From assembly GCF_039134705.1 (NCBI RefSeq), contig NZ_CP146256.1, positions 806,001 through 870,000 on the forward strand: a stretch of 64,000 nt of DNA, written 5' to 3'. The position numbers were made by a program, and so were the translations under genes. The notes under the pieces are model-generated. The model searched no databases and was not told the origin of the DNA. It was given only the letters and a program-made list of their open reading frames with translations. Shown here one piece after another: positions 1-7,915 of the stretch. Within the stretch, counting starts at the first letter, position 1. Every line of letters starts with the position of its first letter. The stretch comes from Kineothrix sp. IPX-CK. Its GTDB lineage: Bacteria > Bacillota > Clostridia > Lachnospirales > Lachnospiraceae.

Positions 1-621
1 AAGGAGCCGGTATATAAAAATGCTTTTTGGGATTATATATGCTTTACAGACCAAGAGGACAAATGGGGGAAAATGGAAGGGGTCTGGCAGTTTCGCAAGG
101 CGGTGAATCCCCAAAATTGGAAACCTGGCTCACTTACGATTTATTATATGATAAATGCCCATAAATTGTTTCCGGATTATGATTTCAGCATATGGATATC
201 GCCCGAAATGCACATTGTGGGTGAATTGGAGCAGTGGTATGAGGTATATGGTAAGAATTCCTCTTTTCTGGCATTCCCGGATTATAAAAATGACAATGTC
301 TACGACCTCATTTTTACAACGATGAATAATGATGATATGAACATTGCGGGCAGACAGAAATTTTATAATTATCGAAAGGAAGGCTATCCGGAACATTACG
401 GGATGATAGATACGCGGTGTATATTTCGAAATCACAGGGATGAATTATTATGTCAGGTGCTGGATGACTGGTGGGAAGGCACGGCAAAAGACTTAATATA
501 CGGTAAGTATTGCTTTAACTATGCTGCATGGAAGAGAAACTTCAGATTTGCACTCTGCAATCAATTTATTGAGAAAAATTATTATATTACCAACACGGAA
601 CTGGAACTGGGAAAAGAGTAA
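1..621 (+). CDS. DUF616-type glycosyltransferase-like protein, 5' end missing
   Basis: The frame is open from base 1, so the gene starts outside the window; 206 residues of the C-terminal part are visible. The stretch YICFTDQED near the start, the Trp/Lys-rich segment after it, SIWI at about residues 64-67 and a later R.H acceptor-like region match the layout of DUF616 proteins (the TOD1/MUCI70-like group), which are thought to be nucleotide-sugar glycosyltransferases. The usual Asp-rich 'WIDG' is WISP here, a deviation that could affect metal binding. It lies 28 bases upstream of a CgeB-like glycosyltransferase on the same strand, so it is probably part of the same glycan operon. The family call rests on motif pattern only; activity and substrate are unknown. 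Confidence 0.6.
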   Translation, partial: KEPVYKNAFWDYICFTDQEDKWGKMEGVWQFRKAVNPQNWKPGSLTIYYMINAHKLFPDYDFSIWISPEMHIVGELEQWYEVYGKNSSFLAFPDYKNDNVYDLIFTTMNNDDMNIAGRQKFYNYRKEGYPEHYGMIDTRCIFRNHRDELLCQVLDDWWEGTAKDLIYGKYCFNYAAWKRNFRFALCNQFIEKNYYITNTELELGKE

Positions 622-649
622 TATAAAGAAAATTTGAGAGGAAGCAAAT

Positions 650-2272
650 GTGATGGAGGTAATCTGCTACACAAAGCATTTATTAGCCGGAGAAGAATGT
701 ACTTTGTCATTTATGGATATTTTTTTGGATGATACGTGGGCGGAAGGAGATATTCGATATCCCGAAGCCCTTTGTGCCGAAATAGGCTGTAAAAACACAG
801 TCCTTCAGGAAAAGAAGGATTATGAATTTCTTTTGAGAATCGCTAAATGCTATCCGGTTAGAGCAATCGGGACGGGCACTGAAGAATATTCTTGCATTTT
901 GCCGGAGGACAATTGGGAATCTTTTCGGACAGATTGCTATGTAACGGGTAAATATCAAAGGGAATTGTTGGACTCAGGATACTTTGATCCGGTAGTAGCG
1001 GCTCTTCTCGAGCGGGCGGCGGCATCGCAATATTGGGAAAGTGGTGCTGCGTGGCTTGAGAAGATGATCGGGCATGCTCCGGAATATTATGTGATAGATG
1101 ACAATACACGTCCTATATTAGTTTATAAGACAAACGGTATAGCCTATAATTTATTAAATATTTTTGCGGAAGAACTGGCGCATTCTTTGCTCTTGCTCGG
1201 ACAAAGAGTTGAAGTATTTGATGTGCAGGAGGAGGGAACGCAGGCGCTCACTCGCTTTATCGGAATGCGGTTTAAGGCGGTTATAGGGATACAGAGCTAT
1301 GTATTCATGGTCATGATGCTGGATGAGGTTACGCTGATCCATGATTTAATTACTGGTCCTAAATATAATATGATATTGGATCATCCGGCATTTTTGAAGG
1401 AAGCATTCTCCAGTGTTCCTAAGGATTATCATTTGCTCCTTCACGACAGGGATTATCTTGTGTACGTTGACCGATATTTCAAGAATATTGGCAGAAGCTA
1501 TCATTTTTCTCCTGCCGGAGTGATACCTGATAAATTGTATGACGGCAAAAAGAAGTATAATATTTCCTTTATCGGAACTTATCATGATTACAGGGAGCGT
1601 TTGAGCGTGATCAAGGGATATGGTCGTAAGAACAGATTCTTTGCAGCACGTTACATACGTATTATGAGAAGAAACCCCAATTTGACGGCAGAAAGTGCTT
1701 TTCAAAAGATGCTGGATTATTATGGGCTACAAGTGAGCGACGAAGTGTTCTGTGATTCGTTTAACGAGTTCAGACAAGTGAGCTATTGTATTATGCTGTA
1801 TTATAGGGAAAAAGTAATCAGGACCTTGCTGGATGGAGGAATTCGCATTGATGTTTTCGGAGATACATGGAAAGAATCCCCTTTTATTGAGCATGAGAAT
1901 TTCATACATCACCCGTCGGTCAATGTGGAGAAAAGCTTGGAAGTAATGCAGCGGTCTAAGCTTTCCCTTAATATTATGTCGTGGCATAAGGACGGCTTTA
2001 CGGAAAGAACCGCTCATGCATTGCTGTGCCGTTCCGTGTTATTATCCGACAAGAGCACTTATTTGATGGAGAATTTCAGAAATGGAGAAGAATTAATTCT
2101 CTTTGATCTGGAAAGATTGGAAGAATTGCCCCGGCTTGTTAAGTCTTTATTGGCTGACGGTGCAAAGCTTGAGAAAATTGCAGAGCGAGGATTTGAAAAA
2201 GCGCTTCAGGAGCATTTGTGGAAACACAGAGGAGAAGAGCTGCTTTCTATAATAGAAGGAAATGAACAGTAA
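650..2272 (+). CDS. CgeB-like glycosyltransferase (GT4-like C-terminal domain)
   Basis: A 540-residue protein. The first half is variable. The second half has the CgeB/Glyco_trans_1_2 pattern: FIGTYHDYRE at about 303-312, then IDVFGDTW, a string of 'SLEVMQRSKLSLN' and a C-terminal segment TERTAHALL with later ENFRNGEELILF, as in spore-maturation CgeB and related transferases. The start may be the GTG at 650 or the ATG at 653; a GAGGAAG ribosome site lies just upstream of both. No signal peptide or membrane segment is seen, so it should act in the cytoplasm on a lipid- or protein-linked acceptor. It follows the DUF616 gene closely and precedes two decayed glycan genes. The acceptor and sugar cannot be told from sequence. 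Confidence 0.75.
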   Translation: MMEVICYTKHLLAGEECTLSFMDIFLDDTWAEGDIRYPEALCAEIGCKNTVLQEKKDYEFLLRIAKCYPVRAIGTGTEEYSCILPEDNWESFRTDCYVTGKYQRELLDSGYFDPVVAALLERAAASQYWESGAAWLEKMIGHAPEYYVIDDNTRPILVYKTNGIAYNLLNIFAEELAHSLLLLGQRVEVFDVQEEGTQALTRFIGMRFKAVIGIQSYVFMVMMLDEVTLIHDLITGPKYNMILDHPAFLKEAFSSVPKDYHLLLHDRDYLVYVDRYFKNIGRSYHFSPAGVIPDKLYDGKKKYNISFIGTYHDYRERLSVIKGYGRKNRFFAARYIRIMRRNPNLTAESAFQKMLDYYGLQVSDEVFCDSFNEFRQVSYCIMLYYREKVIRTLLDGGIRIDVFGDTWKESPFIEHENFIHHPSVNVEKSLEVMQRSKLSLNIMSWHKDGFTERTAHALLCRSVLLSDKSTYLMENFRNGEELILFDLERLEELPRLVKSLLADGAKLEKIAERGFEKALQEHLWKHRGEELLSIIEGNEQ

Positions 2273-2296
2273 AAAGAGAATGGTGGGCGCGAACAT

Positions 2297-3342
2297 ATGT
2301 TAGAAGTATTGTTTCTGGAAAGTGATAATTTGAGAAAAAATATATTACAAGCAGTCTAAAAACATGTGATTGCAGTATAACGTTGTGCTCTTTAGAGGAT
2401 GAGAAGAAAACACTGGAAGATATTTTAAAAGAAAAAACATACCATTTCGTTTTTCCATAGATTATATTTCGTCTGTTGCAGTGGTATGCGACAAATCAGG
2501 TACCAAATATGTTTCCTGGGTATATGATCATGCGGCATTACTGCAGGATTTGGGAAATATTGGTGTTTATACAAATTATGTATTTATAAACGAATATTCT
2601 TTGTATGAAAAATTTGTTAATAACGGACTGAAAACTATTTATTTCCTTCCGTTTACCGTGCCGGATGATAAGAGAATGTATGAGCAATATATTTGCTTCA
2701 TGTATACGATGTTGTTTAAACTAGGAGAATTGGAAATATTCGACGCGATACAATGCCTGGAAGAGACGAGGAAGAGAAACGGCAACCGTTATTGGGTCAG
2801 CATGATGAATGAATGCTTTAAAGAATATGGCGATATAAAAGAATCTTATGTAGATGAGATATACCATTTGTTAGCAAGCGAGAAGGAGCCTTTTTTTTCG
2901 TTAAAAGGCCAACTGACATTTTATATCGATGGACTTCTTAGACAAAAGGATAAGGATATCAGCTGGGAAGTTTTTACATGGTATAAGAGAAATTTCACTT
3001 CTGAATTGCTGGGAATTTTTTGGGAGTTTTACTGTTTGGCTATTTATGTAAATATATCCATAGAAGAACTGCATAGAGATACGAAAAGAAATCAATCAAG
3101 CCTTCTTCAATATGATAGCATGAATGAAATGTGCCGTGTTTTTTTTGCAGACGGTTTTTTATCTTAGGCGGATTGAATATAACATAGTATTGGGAGAGGA
3201 AAGAGAGATCTTTACTTATATTGATGAAATGGGATTATCTGAGATAGCATTAAAACATATAGTGGAAAAGTCTCAAATACTTAATAAAGAAAAAGTAAAA
3301 ATGGAGCTGCAGAAATTAGGGAGAAAATATAGAAATGAATGA
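2297..3342 (+). pseudogene. Frameshifted glycan-cluster gene with DUF3880-like N-terminus
   Basis: The coding signal runs from ATG 2297 to TGA 3340 but in three frames. It begins MLEVLFLESDN, switches frame at a short T run near 2329-2331, again at the T run 2450-2454 (where a stop follows), and a third time at the T run 3155-3160. Restoring one T at each of the first two places and removing one T at the third gives a continuous protein of about 348 residues. Its part YVSWVYD...TNYVFINE resembles the N-terminal DUF3880 domain of CgeB-like transferases; the rest is not recognised. The longest intact piece is 2481-3167. Either the gene is decayed or phase-variable, or the assembly has homopolymer errors here. 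Confidence 0.65.
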
Positions 3343-4008
3343 AAAGAAAATCTGTTTTATTATTTGTGCAAATGATGCTCTTTTTTTTCCTGAATGCTGC
3401 AGGTATATCGGGTGCTTGGAAAAGCCGGACGATATGGAAATTGAGCTTATCGAAGTGAGAGATGCGTATCCATGACCTCTGGATATAATGAAGGGATGGA
3501 AAGCAGCGATGCAAAATATAAGATTTACCTGCATCAGGATGTATTTATTAGAAACAAGTATTTTATTTTTGACATATTGGAAATATTTAAGGAAGATGAC
3601 AGAATCGGTTTAATCGGCCTGGTAGGGAGTCCGACGCTGCCTGCGAATGCAGTGATGTGGTATGGAAAGCGAATTGTTTTTGAGACAGAGGAGGTCCCAT
3701 TTGAGGAATATAGATATCGAATGAAAGAGGATGGATATTGGGAAGTGGAGGCAGTCGACGGGCTGCTTATGGCCACCCAGTATGATATTCCATGGAGAGA
3801 GGATATATTTGATGGCTGGGACTATTATGATATATCTCAATGCTTTGAGATGAAAAGGGCGGGATATCTTGTAGTAGTTCCTCAGCAAAGAGATGTATGG
3901 TATATTCATGATGACAAGGTAGTGATTAGTTTATGGAATCACGATAAATATAGGCAGCGTTTTTTGGAAGAATATGGCACTGATATGAAGGCAAATACTA
4001 CTATGTAG
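3335..4008 (+). pseudogene. Frameshifted GT2-like glycosyltransferase (Glyco_tranf_2_5 type)
   Basis: The start ATG 3335 overlaps the end of the preceding broken gene by 8 bases. The N-terminal part (ICFIICANDALFF, then an acidic linker to RDAYP) stops at TGA 3473. The remaining 178 residues continue in another frame from about 3472 (SGYNEGMESSDAKY, LHQDVFI, AVDGLLMATQYDIPWRE, FDGWDYYDISQ). Adding one T near 3469 joins them into about 224 residues. HQDV and DGLLMATQYDIPWRE are typical of the PF13712 subgroup of GT2 enzymes, whose members sit in capsule and flagellin glycosylation loci. As written the gene is broken. The fault is of the same kind as the three in the upstream neighbour, so both may share one cause. 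Confidence 0.7.
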
Positions 4009-4025
4009 TTTAAGGATATACGCTA

Positions 4026-5105
4026 TTATTGCGTGAGACTGCTGATTCTATGAAGGGCCGGAGCATAGTTGCCGCATTTCTCATAATATTTCAATGCTTC
4101 CGGAATATGGCTCATGCACTCATAGATAACACCTACATTATAGAATGCTTTGTAGCTGTTAACGCCTTCTACAGCGTGATTTGGGATGGAAGCCGCATGA
4201 AGAAAAGCATCGATAGCTTTTTCGAACATGATGCTGTTCATATAAATGAGTCCCATTAGAAAGACGAAATCAGCCCGTTTGGAAAAAATATCATATACGC
4301 CTTCTAATTGTAAGGCGGTTTCGTAGCGTTCGAGATATAGCAAGGAATAACCATACGATTCCACAAGTGTTTGTACGAAATCCTCTCGTTCATCCACATC
4401 CAAAGATAAAGCCTTTTCGAAATACGGCAGAGCCTTTTTGTAGTCAGCAATTCCAAAGTGGGATTGTCCCATTTGGAAGTACAGGTAAGGATCGGAGCTA
4501 TTAACGTCCAGCGCCCGCTGCAGCATGGCAATATTGCGTGCCGCTTTTACGGCTCTGGCCTCAATGGTATTATAACCCACATGTTGAAAGCGAATTGGAA
4601 GGGAAACAAAGGATAAGGCGTTCCCATCTCTAGAAACGAGCTGCTCGTGAATAGAGCCTTGATAATAAGTGTAATCCTTATGGAAAAAACGGGCTACGCG
4701 GTCACAAATAATATCGGGATTGCCCTCTGGCAAATCGTCAGTTAATGCCGTGGAAAGATTATGAAGCTCTATAAGTCCTACTTGCTTTGGTGAGACAAGG
4801 TTTGGAAGTGTCAAAACAGTTTCTGCTGTTAAGGATGGGACCTCCAAATATTCATCGCAGTCGATAACAAGTATGTAGGAGTTGTGAGCTTTGGATATGG
4901 AATAATTTCTGGCGGCACTGAAGTCATTGATCCAGTTAAAGTGGAATACATTCGGAGTATAAGTGCGCGCAATATCGACGGTCCTGTCGATAGAGCCGGT
5001 ATCTACAACAACGATTTCCCAATCAAATTTAATAAGGCGACTCAGACATTCGCCGATATACTGTTCTTCATTCTTGGCAATGATACATACGGATATTGGC
5101 AGCAT
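4026..5105 (-). CDS. GT2 glycosyltransferase with C-terminal TPR repeats
   Basis: A 359-residue protein on the reverse strand, convergent with the broken GT2 gene, with only 17 bases between stops. Residues 1-110 form a short GT2 domain: SVCIIAKNEEQYI, VVVDTGSIDRT and the DxD-like VIDCDEYLE. From about residue 200 the sequence is helical with TPR signatures (DPYLYFQMGQSHF, YKKALPYFEKAL, FYNVGVIYECM, ALKYYEKCG). This GT2-TPR layout is widespread in Clostridia glycan loci and resembles SunS-type protein glycosyltransferases, in which the helical part can bind the protein acceptor. That role is inferred here. A GGAGGAAAT ribosome site precedes the start. It is the only reverse-strand gene in the first 24 kb, which suggests separate control. 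Confidence 0.8.
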   Translation of the reverse strand: MLPISVCIIAKNEEQYIGECLSRLIKFDWEIVVVDTGSIDRTVDIARTYTPNVFHFNWINDFSAARNYSISKAHNSYILVIDCDEYLEVPSLTAETVLTLPNLVSPKQVGLIELHNLSTALTDDLPEGNPDIICDRVARFFHKDYTYYQGSIHEQLVSRDGNALSFVSLPIRFQHVGYNTIEARAVKAARNIAMLQRALDVNSSDPYLYFQMGQSHFGIADYKKALPYFEKALSLDVDEREDFVQTLVESYGYSLLYLERYETALQLEGVYDIFSKRADFVFLMGLIYMNSIMFEKAIDAFLHAASIPNHAVEGVNSYKAFYNVGVIYECMSHIPEALKYYEKCGNYAPALHRISSLTQ

Positions 5106-5439
5106 GATATTTCCTCCGGCAATTAGTTTATATAAAATACTAATATTTTTTAAAAATAACTAGATTTATTATAGCATGAAGAACAGGAATAAAAAAGAGC
5201 GGTATACAAGAGGAAAGAAAAGAGTAAAACGAATACAAAGGATTTAATGCGTTCATATGTGTTATAATATTTTTGACAAAAAAGCCGATATATAAAGTAA
5301 GCTTAAAAAGAATAATATAAAGGCATGGAAAGTCGTAAATAGGTTGCATGGAGGCACGAGATAAGAAAAGGCTAATAGCCATTCATGTAATATACGTGGA
5401 TGGCTTATTTTGAATAATTAGTAAAAAGGTGATAAAATT
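5106..5439. other. Divergent intergenic region with candidate promoters and a hairpin
   Basis: This 334-base gap separates the reverse-strand GT2-TPR gene from the forward ispD-like pair, so it must carry promoters both ways. On the reverse strand a TATAAT lies at 5170-5175. On the forward strand a TATAAT lies at 5263-5268; neither has a convincing -35 box. An imperfect inverted repeat (AATAGCCAT near 5372 with ATGGCTTATT near 5399) followed by a T-rich stretch lies just before the first ispD-like gene. It could be a weak terminator or attenuator. No coding region is supported here. Confidence 0.4.
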
Positions 5440-6144
5440 ATGAATATTGCTCTTATTTTAGCAGGAGGTGTCGATCCCCGATTTGAGATGGACGTGCCTA
5501 AGCAGTTTGTCAATGTGTTTAATAGGCCCATTATCGTGTATACTTTAGAGATTTTTCAAAATCATCCTGAAATTGACGAAATTATAATTACCTGTTTGAA
5601 CGGTTGGCAGGAGATGGTAAAAGTGTATGCAAAGCAATTCAATATTACCAAACTGACAAAGATCATTCAGGGAGGTAGGGATGCGCAGGAATCTACTTAT
5701 CAAGGATTGATGGCCATGCAGGAAAAGATGGGCAGAGGCGATATTGTTGTCGTCCATGATGCGATAAGACCCATGGTTTCTGACGAATTGATTTCTTCCA
5801 GTATACAGCTATGCAAGAAAAAAGGTATGGGCATTGCGGCGATATATACTATGGATACTATCATGCGTTCGGAAAATGGGCTGGAAGGGGAAGAGAGCAT
5901 TAATCGATACGAAATTATGAAGGTACAGACACCCCAGGCATTTGATTATGATTATATTTGGGCGCTTCATAATGAAGCATTGCAAAAAAACTGTGTTGGA
6001 GCATGGGATAACAGTACTATGATTACAAAGATGGGGCAGAAGGTATACTTTTCAGAAGGTTCGGAATTAAACCTGAAAATTAATACGCTTGAGGATGTTG
6101 AGATATTTCGGGCTTTGTATTGTATGAAAAGAGACGAAGGATAG
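5440..6144 (+). CDS. IspD/TarI-like cytidylyltransferase, copy 1
   Basis: A 234-residue protein of the IspD/TarI nucleotidyltransferase family, which transfers CMP from CTP to a sugar- or polyol-phosphate. The N-terminal signature LILAGG, the PKQF...RPIIVYTLE block at about 22-39, the VHDAIRP motif near residue 105 and the C-terminal NTLEDVEIF are visible. The nucleotide loop reads GGVDPRF rather than the usual GxGxR, so the loop is altered. A good AAAGGTG site precedes the ATG. It is followed 10 bases later by a clear paralogue. With a TagF-like transferase two genes on, the likely product is a CDP-activated alditol phosphate (for example CDP-ribitol or CDP-glycerol) rather than an isoprenoid precursor. 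That assignment is inferred from context. Confidence 0.8.
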   Translation: MNIALILAGGVDPRFEMDVPKQFVNVFNRPIIVYTLEIFQNHPEIDEIIITCLNGWQEMVKVYAKQFNITKLTKIIQGGRDAQESTYQGLMAMQEKMGRGDIVVVHDAIRPMVSDELISSSIQLCKKKGMGIAAIYTMDTIMRSENGLEGEESINRYEIMKVQTPQAFDYDYIWALHNEALQKNCVGAWDNSTMITKMGQKVYFSEGSELNLKINTLEDVEIFRALYCMKRDEG

Positions 6145-6154
6145 GTTGATGTAA

Positions 6155-6868
6155 ATGAACATAGCAATATTGTTGGCTGGGGGTTATGGCGCCCGTACAG
6201 AGCAGGATATACCAAAGCAGTTTATAAACGTATATGATAAGCCCTTAATTATATATACGCTGGAGAATTTCGAAAGACATCCAGATATCGATGCGATTCT
6301 TGTGGTATGTTTGGAGGGCTGGCATGAAATATTACGCGCTTATGCCAGACAATATCATATTGATAAATTACGGTGGATTGTCAGCGGCGGTAACGACGGA
6401 CAAGAATCTACTCGTAACGGAATCAAGGCATTGAAAGATGTATGTGATGCAGATGATATTATTGTGGTGCACGATTCTATCCGGCCATATCTTCCCGGGG
6501 AAGTGATTTCCGACGCTATTGTGAAGTGCAGAAAATATGGCTCGGGATTAAGTGCCATAAGGTGTCAGGAGACTATAGTCAGAACGGAAAACGGCATCTG
6601 CGGAGCGGATGGAATCGGCAGGCAGGAAATTATGCGTGTACAGACTCCTCAGGCATATCTTTATGGAAACGCGGCATGGGCTTACGAAGAAGCAGAAAAG
6701 CGAAATATAACGAATGAAGTATATATTAATACATTGATGCTCCGTTTAGGAGAAACAGTGTATTTTTCCTTGGGGATTGAAAAAAATATAAAGATCACGA
6801 CTGTGGATGACTTGGAAATGTTTAAGGCGTTGTGCCGTATGGAGAGGGAAAGCTGGATTAAGGAATGA
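6155..6868 (+). CDS. IspD/TarI-like cytidylyltransferase, copy 2
   Basis: A 237-residue paralogue of the gene just upstream, with the same order of motifs: LLAGGYGARTEQDIPKQF at the nucleotide site, KPLIIYTLE, VHDSIRP and TTVDDLEMFKAL at the end. Here the loop keeps an Arg (GARTE), closer to the family norm than copy 1. Two copies in tandem may make two different CDP-polyols or form a heteromer; neither can be decided here. The 3' end (WIKE followed by TGA) lies within a roughly 40-base segment that occurs again at about 7873-7915, after the next gene. This suggests that the gene originally overlapped the TagF-like gene by ATGA and was later separated from it. Confidence 0.8.
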   Translation: MNIAILLAGGYGARTEQDIPKQFINVYDKPLIIYTLENFERHPDIDAILVVCLEGWHEILRAYARQYHIDKLRWIVSGGNDGQESTRNGIKALKDVCDADDIIVVHDSIRPYLPGEVISDAIVKCRKYGSGLSAIRCQETIVRTENGICGADGIGRQEIMRVQTPQAYLYGNAAWAYEEAEKRNITNEVYINTLMLRLGETVYFSLGIEKNIKITTVDDLEMFKALCRMERESWIKE

Positions 6869-6886
6869 GAAGGCGGCAGGAAAGAG
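6840..6886. repeat. Imperfect direct repeat, copy A (3' end of ispD-like copy 2)
   Basis: The segment with core GGATTAAGGAATGAGAA and following GGCAGGA is repeated with a few mismatches at about 7873-7915. Here it covers the last codons of the second cytidylyltransferase (WIKE, stop) and a short dead frame starting ATGAGAAGG that resembles the start of the 825-residue gene downstream. The two copies bracket the DUF1919 gene, as expected of a junction duplicated when that gene was inserted. Confidence 0.6.
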
Positions 6887-6893
6887 GATACGA

Positions 6894-7826
6894 ATGAAAA
6901 GTGGAGATACATATAATATATATATTTTCGGCGCTGGTTATGAATATAACAGATTATCATCGTATCTTCCGTTGTATAGTGATATATTTAATATAATGGG
7001 AATAGTGACTACGAAGAGGCAAGGCTTTTCCTGCATAGATGGATTGAAAAATATAACAATAGAAGAAATAGATGTAGCTGCTATGGATTATATCATTATA
7101 GCGGTCATAGCATGGAAAGAAATAAAAGAGAAACTTCTTAGTATTGGGATCGAAGATAAAAAAATAATTAGAAGTAATGTCTTTTACAATCCATGTTTTG
7201 GCTTTAAGGAATATATAAAATTAAAAAGTAGCAATGTTAGCATTTTTTCCAACTTTTGTCTAGGGGGAACAATCTATAGGGAGTTAGGTTTGAAAGTGTT
7301 GTCTCCCACAGTAAATATGTTTTGTTTGGGTGAAGAATATATTCAATTTCTCAGGGAATATGAGGTATTATTAAAAAGTGAGATGAAAGAATACATATCG
7401 GAACAATACATAAGTGGAACGCTAGGATGTGAATCATTCTATCAAAGAGGAATTTTGGATGATAGAATTATTTGGTATTTTAATCATAATCAAAGTGCAA
7501 GTGATGCAATAGTTAAGTGGAATGAAAGAGTAAAGCGAATTAATTACTCGAATATAGCAATGCTGATGACTATACAAACGGATGAAGCAGCATATGAGTT
7601 TGATAAGCTGCCTATTAAAAAGAAACTCGGGGTATATCATAAAGATTTAAATTTAGAGTCTGTAATATATTGCTCTGATTGGAATGACAGTAGGGTAAGG
7701 TATCAGTCACATGGAAATTGGCCGGCATATGCGAACCGTTATATGTCAAATAGTGATAATCTGGCGGGCGCAGTTAATTGGATTAAGTTTTTGAATGGTG
7801 ATAATGATTATAAGAGATACACATAA
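6894..7826 (+). CDS. DUF1919 protein with N-terminal Rossmann-like module
   Basis: The start chosen is ATG 6894, preceded by GGAAAGAGG; an upstream in-frame extension would overlap the cytidylyltransferase. This gives 310 residues. Residues about 8-100 form a small nucleotide-binding-like module (YIFGAGYEYNRL, then DYIIIAVIAWKEI) also found in six other proteins of this island. Residues about 105-300 match DUF1919, with the hallmark SIFSNFCLGGTIYRELG, SPTVNMF and EEYIQFLREY. DUF1919 proteins occur in exopolysaccharide and flagellin glycosylation loci and are suspected transferases, with no settled reaction. The gene is bracketed by a direct repeat and is more AT-rich than the two genes before it, so it was probably inserted. 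Confidence 0.7.
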   Translation: MKSGDTYNIYIFGAGYEYNRLSSYLPLYSDIFNIMGIVTTKRQGFSCIDGLKNITIEEIDVAAMDYIIIAVIAWKEIKEKLLSIGIEDKKIIRSNVFYNPCFGFKEYIKLKSSNVSIFSNFCLGGTIYRELGLKVLSPTVNMFCLGEEYIQFLREYEVLLKSEMKEYISEQYISGTLGCESFYQRGILDDRIIWYFNHNQSASDAIVKWNERVKRINYSNIAMLMTIQTDEAAYEFDKLPIKKKLGVYHKDLNLESVIYCSDWNDSRVRYQSHGNWPAYANRYMSNSDNLAGAVNWIKFLNGDNDYKRYT

Positions 7827-7872
7827 AAGGATAAAATTGTAAGAAGTTGAAAAATGCGTATAACATCGATAA

Positions 7873-7915
7873 TATAGAGATGGAAAGATGGATTAAGGAA
7901 TGAGAAAGTGGCAGC
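7873..7915. repeat. Imperfect direct repeat, copy B (before the TagF-like gene)
   Basis: This is the second copy of the segment at about 6840-6886. It encodes a useless fragment with the same tail as the second cytidylyltransferase (ERWIKE, stop) and overlaps the start codon of the 825-residue gene. The ATG of that gene lies within TAAGGAATGAG, so the original ATGA stop-start overlap has been kept. Confidence 0.6.
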
